Assembly: GCA_016929525.1 (NCBI GenBank)
Contig: JAFGIP010000068.1
Span: 1 to 33,356, forward strand
Reading direction: 5' to 3'
Origin: Bacteroidales bacterium
Lineage (GTDB): Bacteria; Bacteroidota; Bacteroidia; Bacteroidales; UBA10428
Length of the DNA: 33,356 nt
Part shown: one piece after another, positions 17,553 through 26,293 of the stretch
How the letters are laid out: every line of letters starts with the position of its first letter
Position numbering within the stretch: position 1 is the stretch's first letter
Translations under genes and position numbers: made by a program
The notes under the pieces: model-generated
Told to the model about the DNA's origin: nothing
Seen by the model: only the letters and a program-made list of their open reading frames with translations
The model's database searches: none

Positions 17553-18863
17553 TTAAGAATTCAGGCGTTTTTCATGAACATATCTTATTTGTCGTCTCAT
17601 CAGATATACAGATAAGAATGTCAATATTAGATAAATAATTGAAATTAGTATCAGAGGATATACAATACCCGGCATCGGTGTAAGGGCATCTTTAGTGCGC
17701 ATTATTTTATAAATGATCCATGGCTGTCTGCCCAGTTCTGTAACCATCCAACCGGTCTCAAGTGCTATAAATCCTATTGGTGTGGCGAAGGTAAGGATTC
17801 TGAGCCACCAGGGTTTCTCTAACAAATACTCCCATTTCCATCTAAAAAGCAGGAATAAAATAGCAATAGCTGCCATAATCATCCCGAACAGAACCATTAT
17901 CTGGAAACTGATGTGTGTAAGAAGAACTGGCGGCCAGTCTTCCCGGGGGATTTGATCGAGACCTTTTACTTCTGCATTGAAATTTCCAAATGCCAGAAAA
18001 CTCAAAAATCCGGGTATTTCAATTCCTAATTTCACTTCTTTCTTTTCAGCATCGGGAATACCTCCAATTATTAAAGGGGCCTTTTCCTGAGTTTCAAAAA
18101 GCGATTCCATTGCAGCCAGCTTTTCGGGCTGACGTTTTGCGATGTCTTTTGCAGAATAATCACCACTCAATGGTTGTATTAATGATGCAATGGCACCAAA
18201 TGTAAGGGCGATTCTTAAAGCGTTTTTATGAAACTGACTTTCTTTATGTTTTAAAAGGATGGCACCGTGAACACCCGCAACAGCAAATCCTGTTGCTGCA
18301 AAAGCGGCAATTATCATATGCACTGATTGAGATATCCAGGCCGCATTGAACATAGCATCAAAGGGATCGATATTTACTGCTCTGCCGTTTATCCACTCAA
18401 AACCTTCCGGGCTGTTCATCCATCCATTGGCAGCTATTACAAAAAAGCCTGAAGTAACTCCGGCAATACCAATCAGCAGACCTGATCCAAGGTGTACCCA
18501 TTTATTCAACCGTTTCCATCCGTATAAAAATAAACCAAGAGCAATAGCTTCAATAAAGAATGCAGCACCTTCCCAGGAAAAGGGCATACCAATTATAGGT
18601 CCTGCATGTTTCATAAATTCAGGCCAAAGTAATCCCAGTTCAAAAGAAAGAACAGTCCCTGAGACTGCCCCAATTGCAAAAAAAATTGCAACTCCTTTCG
18701 ACCAGGCTTTTGCCAGCTGCAGATAAACATCTTTACCGGTCTTTAACCATTTAAGCTCAGCAACGAACATAAAAAATGGCATTGTCATACCAATGCTGGC
18801 ATATATAATATGAAATCCGAGTGAAACGGCCATTTGAAGTCTTGCAGCAAGAAAATCGTCCAT
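17553..18863 (-). CDS. cydA: Cytochrome bd quinol oxidase subunit I, short Q-loop type
   Basis: The 436-residue protein keeps the heme ligands and channel residues of CydA: His18 (LGFHIIYASIGM), Glu98 and Glu105 (SWEGAAFFIEAIALGLFLYGW), His182 (QSVHMIIAAF), Met373 (GWMVTELGRQPW) and the GRQPW motif. The Q-loop after GDYSAKDIAKRQPEKLAAMES is short, and the whole protein is ~90 residues shorter than the E. coli form. This places it in the short-loop bd/CIO-like class. It is first of two genes. Its 5' region contains a palindrome with a PerR/Fur-box-like core at 18904-18940, shared with the divergent heme-uptake operon. Confidence 0.96.
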   Translation of the reverse strand: MDDFLAARLQMAVSLGFHIIYASIGMTMPFFMFVAELKWLKTGKDVYLQLAKAWSKGVAIFFAIGAVSGTVLSFELGLLWPEFMKHAGPIIGMPFSWEGAAFFIEAIALGLFLYGWKRLNKWVHLGSGLLIGIAGVTSGFFVIAANGWMNSPEGFEWINGRAVNIDPFDAMFNAAWISQSVHMIIAAFAATGFAVAGVHGAILLKHKESQFHKNALRIALTFGAIASLIQPLSGDYSAKDIAKRQPEKLAAMESLFETQEKAPLIIGGIPDAEKKEVKLGIEIPGFLSFLAFGNFNAEVKGLDQIPREDWPPVLLTHISFQIMVLFGMIMAAIAILFLLFRWKWEYLLEKPWWLRILTFATPIGFIALETGWMVTELGRQPWIIYKIMRTKDALTPMPGIVYPLILISIIYLILTFLSVYLMRRQIRYVHEKRLNS

Positions 18864-18903
18864 AAAAATATTATGATTGATTAAGAACCGGCAATGTATT
18901 CAA

Positions 18904-18940
18904 ACTATGTAAAATATAATAATTATATTTCGAACATAGT
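18904..18940. promoter_or_regulatory. 37-bp imperfect palindrome with PerR/Fur-box-like core between cydA and heme operon
   Basis: The core AAATATAAT (18912-18920) and ATTATATTT (18922-18930) are perfect inverted repeats around one central A. Outer arms ACTATGT (18904-18910) and ACATAGT (18934-18940) are also perfect inverted repeats, offset by two bases. The core contains TATAATnATTATA, the inner 13 bases of the 15-base PerR box consensus of Firmicutes (7-1-7 Fur-family type). It lies 41 bp from the cydA start and 20 bp upstream of a candidate rightward promoter. Iron-, peroxide- or heme-dependent control of both sides is inferred; the AT-rich setting raises the risk of chance. Confidence 0.55.
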
Positions 18941-18960
18941 CGTTAACAATGTGTTTAAAA

Positions 18961-18992
18961 TTTTAATATTTTTAACAAAGATTATAATTTTG
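18961..18992 (+). promoter_or_regulatory. Candidate Bacteroidota promoter of the heme-uptake operon
   Basis: TAATTTTG (18985-18992) matches the -7 box TAnnTTTG exactly. TTTT at 18961-18964 stands at the -33 position with a 20-bp spacer (consensus TTTG). Transcription would start about 15-20 bp before the ATG at 19015. Confidence 0.5.
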
Positions 18993-19014
18993 CAATTCAA
19001 TAAAGTAATAAGGA

Positions 19015-19368
19015 ATGTTTTTTTTTAGTGGTTTTAGCACGATTCTTCCTTATGCAGTTTACCTTTCTTTAATCTGGATTTGTATACTAATAGGTTTCAG
19101 GGGAAAACTGTTACCGTGGCATGCAAATGAACAGGTTTCTGCTCATGATATGCAGCATCAGGTTACCATTGATCATGCAGAATATAATATATTAAAGTAT
19201 AAATGTGATATAAATAAAGCGGATAAAAAATTTATTGACCATGCTTTAAAGTTTTGTGAAATCTTTGAATACAGTTATAGTCTCTTTTCATTTAATCAGA
19301 TAAAAATCTTTTCTCAAGGAGATCTGATCTCTTTTTCTTTAAGAGGCCCTCCAATGAATCTTTCATAA
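19015..19368 (+). CDS. Small single-pass membrane protein heading the heme-uptake operon (unknown function)
   Basis: The 117-residue protein is not recognised with certainty. It has one N-terminal hydrophobic segment (~8-27, LPYAVYLSLIWICILIGF), then a His-containing stretch (WHANEQVSAHDMQHQVTIDH, residues 35-54 with five His). A charged C-terminal part includes two Cys (residues ~64 and ~81). Its ATG follows AAGGA closely, sits behind a good -7 box, and is 69 bp upstream of hmuY on the same strand. It is therefore more likely a real first gene of the operon than a chance ORF. The His-rich segment could bind heme or metal, but that is speculation. Confidence 0.6.
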   Translation: MFFFSGFSTILPYAVYLSLIWICILIGFRGKLLPWHANEQVSAHDMQHQVTIDHAEYNILKYKCDINKADKKFIDHALKFCEIFEYSYSLFSFNQIKIFSQGDLISFSLRGPPMNLS

Positions 19369-19437
19369 AAAGATTTTATTTAAACCGGCTATCTGAATAT
19401 TTCAGGTGCTTTTTCTATTTATTAAACATTTTCAAAA

Positions 19438-20445
19438 ATGAAATACTTAAATTATTTATTTATAATAACAACAATATTATTTTCATCATGTAAAAAAGAT
19501 GATGAAATAAAAGATACAGAACAGACCGTTACTGTGATGATGGGGGCTGACCAGATAAATGATGTATACTATAGTTTCAGCGACGGAGTGGTTAGCACAG
19601 TAGCCCGTGATGAATGGGACATCGCTTTTTCTGTTCCGTTACAGACTGCAGCTATTCGTATAAATGAAGGGGCTGGAGTTGAACTTTATTCTGTTGGTGA
19701 TACCAATTCATGGAATGCTATAGATACAAGTGGTTTTTCAGAGCGTACATCCGTTTATAATGATAATTCCGACTGGCTCGCAGGAGCATTTAATCAGTAT
19801 GCTACCGGAGGATTCAATTTTGGATGGGGTACATACGACTTTGATGTATCTCATACAGTCTGGGGCGATTCAATATATGTTATCAAACTTACTGATGGCT
19901 CATTTAAAAAGCTTTTCATAAGAAAGCGTATAGGTTATACTGATACTTATGTTCTTCGATGGGCTGATATAGACGGATCGGGTGAAGTGAATACAAGTTT
20001 TTCACCAGCAGAATATGCCGATACCAAACACTTTATTCATTACTCTTTGGTTAGCGAACAGGTTGTTGAGGCAGAACCAGATAAAGATACATGGGATCTT
20101 CTTTTTACAAGATATATTGCTGAGGTACCAGCAGGACCTGAGATTACAATGCTTTACACTGTTATGGGTGTTTTAACTAATCAGGATGTTTCTACTGTCA
20201 AGGTAACAGGCGTAAATCCGGCCGAGGCGCATTACTCCGATGCTGAAGATACTTTCTCGGATGAAGCTGATGTAATTGGTTGGGACTGGAAAGAGTTTGA
20301 CCAGGTGAACTTAGTGTATGTATTGGCAGAAAACACCTCATATTTTGTAAAAAGATCTGATGAAACAATCTATAGAATCTATTTTACAGAATATGGCGGT
20401 CAATCCGATGGTTCAGTTACCTTTAAAATAAAACTGGTTGAGTAG
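19438..20445 (+). CDS. hmuY: HmuY-family heme-binding lipoprotein
   Basis: The 335-residue protein has a lipoprotein signal peptide with lipid Cys18 (TTILFSSCKK). The mature part has the beta-rich HmuY-like layout: YYSFSDGVVSTVARDEWDIAFSV near the N-terminus, WDLLFTRYIAEVPAGPE in the second half, and a closing YRIYFTEYGGQSDGSVTFKI strand. HmuY proteins (studied in Porphyromonas) capture heme at the cell surface and pass it to the HmuR receptor. The downstream TonB receptor overlaps this gene by 8 bp, which fits the hmuY-hmuR order. Heme ligands cannot be fixed from sequence alone. Confidence 0.82.
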   Translation: MKYLNYLFIITTILFSSCKKDDEIKDTEQTVTVMMGADQINDVYYSFSDGVVSTVARDEWDIAFSVPLQTAAIRINEGAGVELYSVGDTNSWNAIDTSGFSERTSVYNDNSDWLAGAFNQYATGGFNFGWGTYDFDVSHTVWGDSIYVIKLTDGSFKKLFIRKRIGYTDTYVLRWADIDGSGEVNTSFSPAEYADTKHFIHYSLVSEQVVEAEPDKDTWDLLFTRYIAEVPAGPEITMLYTVMGVLTNQDVSTVKVTGVNPAEAHYSDAEDTFSDEADVIGWDWKEFDQVNLVYVLAENTSYFVKRSDETIYRIYFTEYGGQSDGSVTFKIKLVE

Positions 20446-22711
20446 GCCACTTCAATATTATTCAGAAACAGTTTTTTACAGAAAACATTTCTGTAAAAGG
20501 CTGTTTTCTGTTTTTTTCGTTGTCGGAATATTTCTGTATGTTAATGCCCAGAAAGTTCAGATAGAAGTTCTGGACAAAGTAACCAATGAACCGGTTGAAT
20601 TTGCACATATTATTGTCAGCTATTTAAATGGTGAAGCACAGTCGAGCTGTATAACAAATACCAAAGGTATAGGAGAATATACTTTTCTCAAAGAGAATAT
20701 AGTGCATATAAGCAGCCTGGGCTTTCAAACTTTGGCCGATACTATTCCTGAAGAGGGGATATATACCATATATCTTACTCCTGAATATTACCAACTTGAT
20801 AATGTGGTTGTAACAGGCCAGTTCAGACCACAAACCATCGATAATTCAATTTATAAAATTGAAGTTCTGAATTCAGGAAAAATAAAATTGAAGGCAGCAT
20901 CGAACATGGGAGATCTGCTTAAAAATGAACAGAGTTTTCAGTATCGTTCAGAAGGTGTACTTGGCGATTTTCTTCGTATCAGAGGTCTGTCAGGAGAGCA
21001 TGTTAAAATACTGATAGATGGAATGCCTGTTACAGGAAAAATGGCAGACTTCATTGAACTCGGACAATTAAGTTTATACAATGTCGATCATGTTGAGATA
21101 ATAGAAGGTCCCGTGTCGGTTGTTTATGGAAGTAATGCACTTGCCGGTGCCATTAATATTATTACCAAAGATTATTCAGGGAGTAAACTTTCAGGGCGAA
21201 TAAGCGGATATACCGAATCAGTCGGGGTCTATAATTTTGAAGGAATATTTTCTAAACGTATTAAAAGGCATACATTTTCGTTTAATGCTGCCCGGAATTT
21301 TCACTCAGGCTGGGGGCCTGTTGATACATCGAGGCATAAAATATGGAAACCGAAACTTCAATATATTTCAGGTGGAAGTTATTCATATAAGTATAAAAAT
21401 TTCAATTTGAAATTTAATTCGGATTACTTATATGAAGAACTTCGTGATCTGGGACCACTTATATTAGAGAATCTTTATGAAAAAGCGCTTGACGGATATC
21501 ATTATACAAAAAGATGGAATAATAGTTTATACCTCATAAATACATTTAATGATGATTTTGTGGTCAACTTTCAGGCAGGATATTCATATTATAATAAACG
21601 TAAGATCACCTATCTGAATGATTTGGTAAACCTTGAACAGTTTATAGCTGATAATCCTGATCTGCACGATACTACATATTTTCACCTGCTTTCTGCTCGC
21701 AGCTTTGTTTCTAACAAATCGGGCAGGAAGTTTGAATACCAATGCGGAATTGATCTTAGTTATGAAATGGCGGAAGGGAAAAGAACCCAGGGAGACCGGT
21801 CAATAACTGATGTTGCCGGATTTTTGAATTTAATTTATAAACCTGTTACGGAGTTGAGTATTCAGCCAGGCATAAGATATATTTATAATTCGAAATACGA
21901 TTCACCGCTTATATATGCATTGAACCTGAAATATGCTCCCGGAGCAACAACCATAAGGGTTTCATACGGGCGTGGATTTCGGGCACCTTCATTAAAACAG
22001 TTGTATCTCAGGTTTATTGACAGCAATCATGAAATTTACGGCAATGAAAATCTTAAACCTGAAACAGCAGATAACATAAGCCTTTCAACAGAATATCGAT
22101 TAGTAAGAAATAAGCATGCAGCAATTTTATCTGTAAGTCTGTTTTACAATTCCATTCAAAATGCAATTCTGCTTGCTGTCGACACAGCAAGGCCCGGCTG
22201 GGGAATGTATTTTAATCCTGAACAAAATGATTTAACGACTTTTGGAATTGATGCCAAAATTACATACAACTACTTCCCCAGGGTAACACTTTCAACGGGC
22301 TTTGTAACAACCGCTCGTTCGGGTATTCAGAAGCCTATACGACACTATTATACAACTGACTTTGTTGGGTCAGCAAGATACCACAGCCCGCGATATAATT
22401 ATGAGCTTGCAATATTTTACAAGTACACGGATGACTTTACAGAGTTCGCAGGTAATTTCAATTCAGAAGGCGAACTGATAGGTGTTGCAGAACGGTTTGT
22501 TGAAGGATATCATAACATGGATATAACCTTGTCGAAGTCCTTTCTTAAGGAAAAGATAACAATATCGACAGGTATAAAAAACCTTTTCGATCTGAAAATG
22601 GTGGACTCGTATGGCAATTTATTTGTTCACGGAAGTAATTCAACATCACAACCTGTAGGATATGGGAGAACTTATTTTGTAAAAGCGGTTTTTGCAATTG
22701 ATAGATATTAA
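20438..22711 (+). CDS. hmuR: TonB-dependent heme receptor, HmuR-like
   Basis: The 757-residue product must use a TTG start at 20438, because no in-frame ATG precedes the signal peptide (FSVFFVVGIFLYVNAQ). The start lies inside the end of hmuY (8-bp overlap), which implies translational coupling. A carboxypeptidase-like regulatory domain (~40-130) precedes the plug (LRIRGLSGEHVKILIDGMPV, VYGSNALAGAINIITK) and the barrel. The heme-receptor hallmark is visible: FRAP (514-517), His531, then NENL (536-539), close to the FRAP-His-NPNL region of heme transporters. It should import heme, or heme-like tetrapyrroles, with energy from TonB. There is no STN domain, so it does not signal through an anti-sigma factor. 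Confidence 0.9.
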   Translation: MSRPLQYYSETVFYRKHFCKRLFSVFFVVGIFLYVNAQKVQIEVLDKVTNEPVEFAHIIVSYLNGEAQSSCITNTKGIGEYTFLKENIVHISSLGFQTLADTIPEEGIYTIYLTPEYYQLDNVVVTGQFRPQTIDNSIYKIEVLNSGKIKLKAASNMGDLLKNEQSFQYRSEGVLGDFLRIRGLSGEHVKILIDGMPVTGKMADFIELGQLSLYNVDHVEIIEGPVSVVYGSNALAGAINIITKDYSGSKLSGRISGYTESVGVYNFEGIFSKRIKRHTFSFNAARNFHSGWGPVDTSRHKIWKPKLQYISGGSYSYKYKNFNLKFNSDYLYEELRDLGPLILENLYEKALDGYHYTKRWNNSLYLINTFNDDFVVNFQAGYSYYNKRKITYLNDLVNLEQFIADNPDLHDTTYFHLLSARSFVSNKSGRKFEYQCGIDLSYEMAEGKRTQGDRSITDVAGFLNLIYKPVTELSIQPGIRYIYNSKYDSPLIYALNLKYAPGATTIRVSYGRGFRAPSLKQLYLRFIDSNHEIYGNENLKPETADNISLSTEYRLVRNKHAAILSVSLFYNSIQNAILLAVDTARPGWGMYFNPEQNDLTTFGIDAKITYNYFPRVTLSTGFVTTARSGIQKPIRHYYTTDFVGSARYHSPRYNYELAIFYKYTDDFTEFAGNFNSEGELIGVAERFVEGYHNMDITLSKSFLKEKITISTGIKNLFDLKMVDSYGNLFVHGSNSTSQPVGYGRTYFVKAVFAIDRY

Positions 22712-22715
22712 ACAG

Positions 22716-23729
22716 ATGTGTTACAGATATATAGTTAAATATATTGGCTTATTGTTGCTGATGCTTTATATTATATCCTGCTTTGAAGAGGATGAAAGGG
22801 TTGATCCATATCCGGGTGAAGTAATTACAATAGAAGATAATATTGAATTCTACCAGAGTTATTTCGACTTTGAAACGGGTATGGTAGTTAAATCACATTC
22901 AGTTAATCTTTGGGAACTGGGTTTTGAATCGGGAGAAAATGGTTGGCATATAATACATAATTCAGGTGCGGGATGGTTTATATGGAACAGTGGTCAGAAC
23001 GATATTGTGGCAAATATTGAATATCCGGTGAATGTTATATGGTCGTATGATATCCAGTCAGCTTATCCCGATTCAACTTCGATTGGCAACTGGGTAAATT
23101 TCAGAGAGGAGGAAAATGATTATACCGGAGATGTTTATTTGCTGGGTAAGATTTCCGGTGGTGATTACATACAGATCAAACAGTTAAAATTTATACATTT
23201 AGATTCGTTATCATACAGGTTTGTATATTATGAGAGGGAGACTGAATTTTCTGATACGGTAATAATCACAAAGGCAGATTCAGTGAATTTTATCTATTAT
23301 TCGTTCTCTGAACGGGAACAGATTCTGCCGGAACCGGACTATGATGAATATGACATCATGTTTTGTCCATACTTCGATCTGGCAACTCAGTTTGGGGTTA
23401 CCATTCCATACTTGGTACGTGGTGTTCTATTGAATACAACTGATACTTATGGTGTTATTGATTCAATTAATTCTTATAATCAGATTGATTATGAAATGCT
23501 CGATAATTATGAATTTACATCACAGCGCGACATAATCGGTTATCGGTGGAAAGATGTTGTTATTAATCCGGATAATGGTGTAGCTACTTATTCAGTGAGA
23601 AGCAATTATAATTACGTGGTTCAAACGGGGCAAGGGAATTATTTTAAACTACGTTTTCTGAGTTTCAGTTTAAATGGGGAATCGGGATATCCTCAGTTTG
23701 AATATAAAGAACTGAATGAACTAAATTAA
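22716..23729 (+). CDS. Second HmuY-like lipoprotein
   Basis: I choose the ATG at 22716, 4 bp after the receptor stop. It gives 337 residues and a clean lipoprotein signal (lipid Cys22, LYIISC). The first mature segment, FDFETGMVVKSHSVNLWELG, follows the same plan as the equivalent part of the first HmuY protein, and the C-terminal half repeats YDEYDIMFCPYF then VRGVLLN. The two appear to be distant paralogs flanking the receptor gene. It probably binds heme or assists in its delivery, perhaps with different affinity or source. It is the last gene of the operon, ending 9 bp from the convergent response-regulator gene; no terminator is evident. Confidence 0.75.
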   Translation: MCYRYIVKYIGLLLLMLYIISCFEEDERVDPYPGEVITIEDNIEFYQSYFDFETGMVVKSHSVNLWELGFESGENGWHIIHNSGAGWFIWNSGQNDIVANIEYPVNVIWSYDIQSAYPDSTSIGNWVNFREEENDYTGDVYLLGKISGGDYIQIKQLKFIHLDSLSYRFVYYERETEFSDTVIITKADSVNFIYYSFSEREQILPEPDYDEYDIMFCPYFDLATQFGVTIPYLVRGVLLNTTDTYGVIDSINSYNQIDYEMLDNYEFTSQRDIIGYRWKDVVINPDNGVATYSVRSNYNYVVQTGQGNYFKLRFLSFSLNGESGYPQFEYKELNELN

Positions 23730-23738
23730 TTATTACAA

Positions 23739-24485
23739 TTAAAAGTTTAGCTTTTCCTTAAGTGTTTTAAAACCACTCTTACTAATTTTTACTGAAGGGC
23801 CGTCCTTGAGTTTAGCTACATAGCTGTCTTTACCATAGGGTTCCAGCTGAATAACCTGATCGAGCCTGACAATATAGGAACGATGTACACGCATGAAATC
23901 ATTCGGATTTAGATGTTGTTCGAAATATTTCATGGTTGCCTGTTTCAGGTGTTTCCCATCCTGGGTATAGATCATAACATAGTCATCCTGTGCTTCCAGA
24001 TAACGAATTTTTTCAACAGGAATAACATGGATCTTATAATGCGTTTTTACTACCACGCGTTCAATAATTTCATCGAGAGGGTGCTGAATAAGTTTTTCAA
24101 CTTTTTCATTTTGTGGTTGCTGATTCACAATTCTGTTAACAGCTTTTTCAAGAGCTCCCAAAAGTCGTTCTTTTGAAAAAGGTTTCAATAAATAATCAAT
24201 GGCATTTAGTTCAAAAGCTTGTATTGCATACTGATTATATGCGGTTGTGAATATTATTTCGGGTTTATTGTCGAGTATCTCGAGCATTTCAAAACCATTA
24301 AGTTTTGGCATTTGAATATCCAGAAAAACCAGATCAGGTTTTTGCTCCTGAATGGCCTTGGCACCTTCAAATCCGTTTTCACATTCGTATACTATTTCAA
24401 TTTCATTCCTATCCTTTAGATAGTTCTTAATTAACTCTCTCCCGAGTTCTTCGTCTTCTATTATAATCGAACGAATTTTTTTCAT
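23739..24485 (-). CDS. LytTR-family response regulator
   Basis: The 248-residue protein has a receiver domain at 1-120 with acidic residues IIEDEE, phospho-acceptor Asp56 (LVFLDIQMPKLNG) and Lys in LLKPF. A LytTR DNA-binding domain lies at ~140-245 (IRYLEAQDDYVMIYT, FMRVHRSYIVRLDQVIQLEP). It is the natural partner of the LytS-like kinase encoded 2 bp upstream. In Bacteroidota such pairs commonly control envelope or transport genes; the LiaF-like gene at the head of the operon is a likely autoregulated target. Confidence 0.95.
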   Translation of the reverse strand: MKKIRSIIIEDEELGRELIKNYLKDRNEIEIVYECENGFEGAKAIQEQKPDLVFLDIQMPKLNGFEMLEILDNKPEIIFTTAYNQYAIQAFELNAIDYLLKPFSKERLLGALEKAVNRIVNQQPQNEKVEKLIQHPLDEIIERVVVKTHYKIHVIPVEKIRYLEAQDDYVMIYTQDGKHLKQATMKYFEQHLNPNDFMRVHRSYIVRLDQVIQLEPYGKDSYVAKLKDGPSVKISKSGFKTLKEKLNF

Positions 24486-24487
24486 AG

Positions 24488-25543
24488 CTACAGATCATTT
24501 TGTGGGAAAAACAAGATCACTTCAAAAATTTTATCATTCTTTTCTATTTTTAGAAGATCTTCTCTTCCATATTGTATTTTCATTCTGCCCGACACATTAC
24601 GAAGTCCGATTCCTTCACCCTTTTTTGAAATAACATCAGGATCGTATTCGTTGGCGATATGTACTTCAAGTAAATCTGTTGTACACTTGGCAGAAATTGA
24701 AATATTTGATTGTTCGATACTTTCATATACTCCGTATTTAACTGCATTTTCCATTAATGGCTGCAATATAAGTCCGGGCAGATAGTAATTTACACAATGT
24801 TCCATAATATCTTTTTCAACATTCAGTCTTTTACCGAATCGTATTTTTTCAATTTTAAGATATCGGTCGATATTTTTTAATTCCTTATCGAAAGTAGTAA
24901 GAGATTCGTTTTTATGCGAAAGTGAATATCGAAGAAAATCTGATAAATTAATAACCATATCCTGAGCTTTTTCAGGACTGATCATTGTAAGACTACTAAT
25001 ACTGTTAAGGCTATTGAAAAGAAAATGCGGGTTAATCTGCGATTTTAATGAATTTAGTTCCGATTCTTTAACCAAAGCTTTAAGCTCGGACTCACGTAGC
25101 AGTTTGTTTTTAAAATTCTGATAATAAATGAACAAGTAATAAATAGATGCAGTAATCGCATAAATAAGAAAACCGGTTAATGCTCTCAGGGGAGTGGATA
25201 TCGTTAACTGGTTGATATAACCCGGGACATCGTTATAAACAGATTTTATTATGACTATTCCTAACCACAACCAGATTCCAACTGCAAGTGATGCCGAGGC
25301 AAGATGGTTGGTAATGAAATTTGCTATCTTATTTTTCTCAAGATCGGTAAAATATACCGGGTACCATATTCCTATACCAAGAACTGCATACAGAAAATTA
25401 AAAACGACGCTTTCAGTTGCTGAGATTGAAATATCAACATCATATGTTGCGGAAACAATAAGGGCATGTATTATTCCTACAATTATCCATATGATCGAAT
25501 AGGTTATAAAATTCTGCCTTTTATTCAGAATTGGATGTAGCAC
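24488..25543 (-). CDS. LytS/YehU-type sensor histidine kinase
   Basis: The 351-residue protein has four hydrophobic segments (~13-32, 47-67, 82-101, 120-141), a short coiled coil, then the His_kinase domain with His173 (SQINPHFLFNSLNSISSL). An HATPase-like end follows (LQPLMENAVKYGV, GEGIGLRNVSGRM). No extracytoplasmic sensor domain is present, so sensing is probably within the membrane. It lies between the LiaF-like gene (20-bp gap) and its LytTR regulator (2-bp gap) in one leftward operon. Confidence 0.94.
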   Translation of the reverse strand: MLHPILNKRQNFITYSIIWIIVGIIHALIVSATYDVDISISATESVVFNFLYAVLGIGIWYPVYFTDLEKNKIANFITNHLASASLAVGIWLWLGIVIIKSVYNDVPGYINQLTISTPLRALTGFLIYAITASIYYLFIYYQNFKNKLLRESELKALVKESELNSLKSQINPHFLFNSLNSISSLTMISPEKAQDMVINLSDFLRYSLSHKNESLTTFDKELKNIDRYLKIEKIRFGKRLNVEKDIMEHCVNYYLPGLILQPLMENAVKYGVYESIEQSNISISAKCTTDLLEVHIANEYDPDVISKKGEGIGLRNVSGRMKIQYGREDLLKIEKNDKIFEVILFFPQNDL

Positions 25544-25563
25544 TTAAAATGATTATTGAATTA

Positions 25564-26268
25564 TCAGTAACTTTTAATTTCTCCACCACCAAATATTACA
25601 AAACCTTTAATAATAAGTTCATTTTCTGAACTACTATTATCATGAGGCATAATACGGTGTTTATCAGAAAATCCTCCGAATATTGATATTGTCCTGATGG
25701 TAATCTTCCAATCTTCCGGGACTATCAGTTTCATTCCTCCAAAAATAGCCAGTACTTCGATATAGTTTTTACCGGGGGCTAACTTTGCTCTTGAGAGATT
25801 GAAATTGGAACCTCCGAAAACAGCAAGAATTTTACCTCCCATGAAGTTTTGTGAAACAATAGTCCTGTCACCACCACCAAAAACTGCAACTTCATCAATA
25901 ATATCGTCTGTATCTTCTATGTTTTTTTTTTCGCAGTGAGGGTGTTCGAATTTCCTTTTAAAAATAATGAGTATACCTACCAAAACAAGCAGGCCGGGCC
26001 AGAATATTTCCCAAAAGTTAAATTGTAAATCGAAAAAATCTTTAACATAAAAAGCACCGCCAATTGCCAGCATTATAATACCCGGGCCTTTATTATCGTG
26101 CGATAATAAAAAAATGAATCCCATTACAATCAGGATCATTTCCCAACGTAAAATGTATTTCTTTATTTCATAGTTCAGTAATCCGAAATTACTAAGAAGC
26201 AATGCCACACCAACTGCTAAAATCACAAATCCTATCAGGATTCTCCTTTGTGTTTGATTATGTTCCAT
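25564..26268 (-). CDS. LiaF-like membrane protein with five IFGG repeats
   Basis: The 234-residue protein has four membrane helices (about 9-28, 36-54, 59-76, 85-104). A cytoplasmic beta-helical C-terminal domain carries five FGG repeats: VAVFGGGDRTI, LAVFGGSNFNL, LAIFGGMKLIV, ISIFGGFSDKH and FVIFGGGEIKS. This matches the DUF5668/LiaF-type domain pair of cell-wall-stress proteins. In Firmicutes LiaF restrains the LiaRS kinase; the adjacency to a kinase and regulator here suggests a similar partner role. It is first in a three-gene operon with a good -7 box upstream. Confidence 0.85.
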   Translation of the reverse strand: MEHNQTQRRILIGFVILAVGVALLLSNFGLLNYEIKKYILRWEMILIVMGFIFLLSHDNKGPGIIMLAIGGAFYVKDFFDLQFNFWEIFWPGLLVLVGILIIFKRKFEHPHCEKKNIEDTDDIIDEVAVFGGGDRTIVSQNFMGGKILAVFGGSNFNLSRAKLAPGKNYIEVLAIFGGMKLIVPEDWKITIRTISIFGGFSDKHRIMPHDNSSSENELIIKGFVIFGGGEIKSY

Positions 26269-26293
26269 GTATATTTAATTTAATAATACATGT

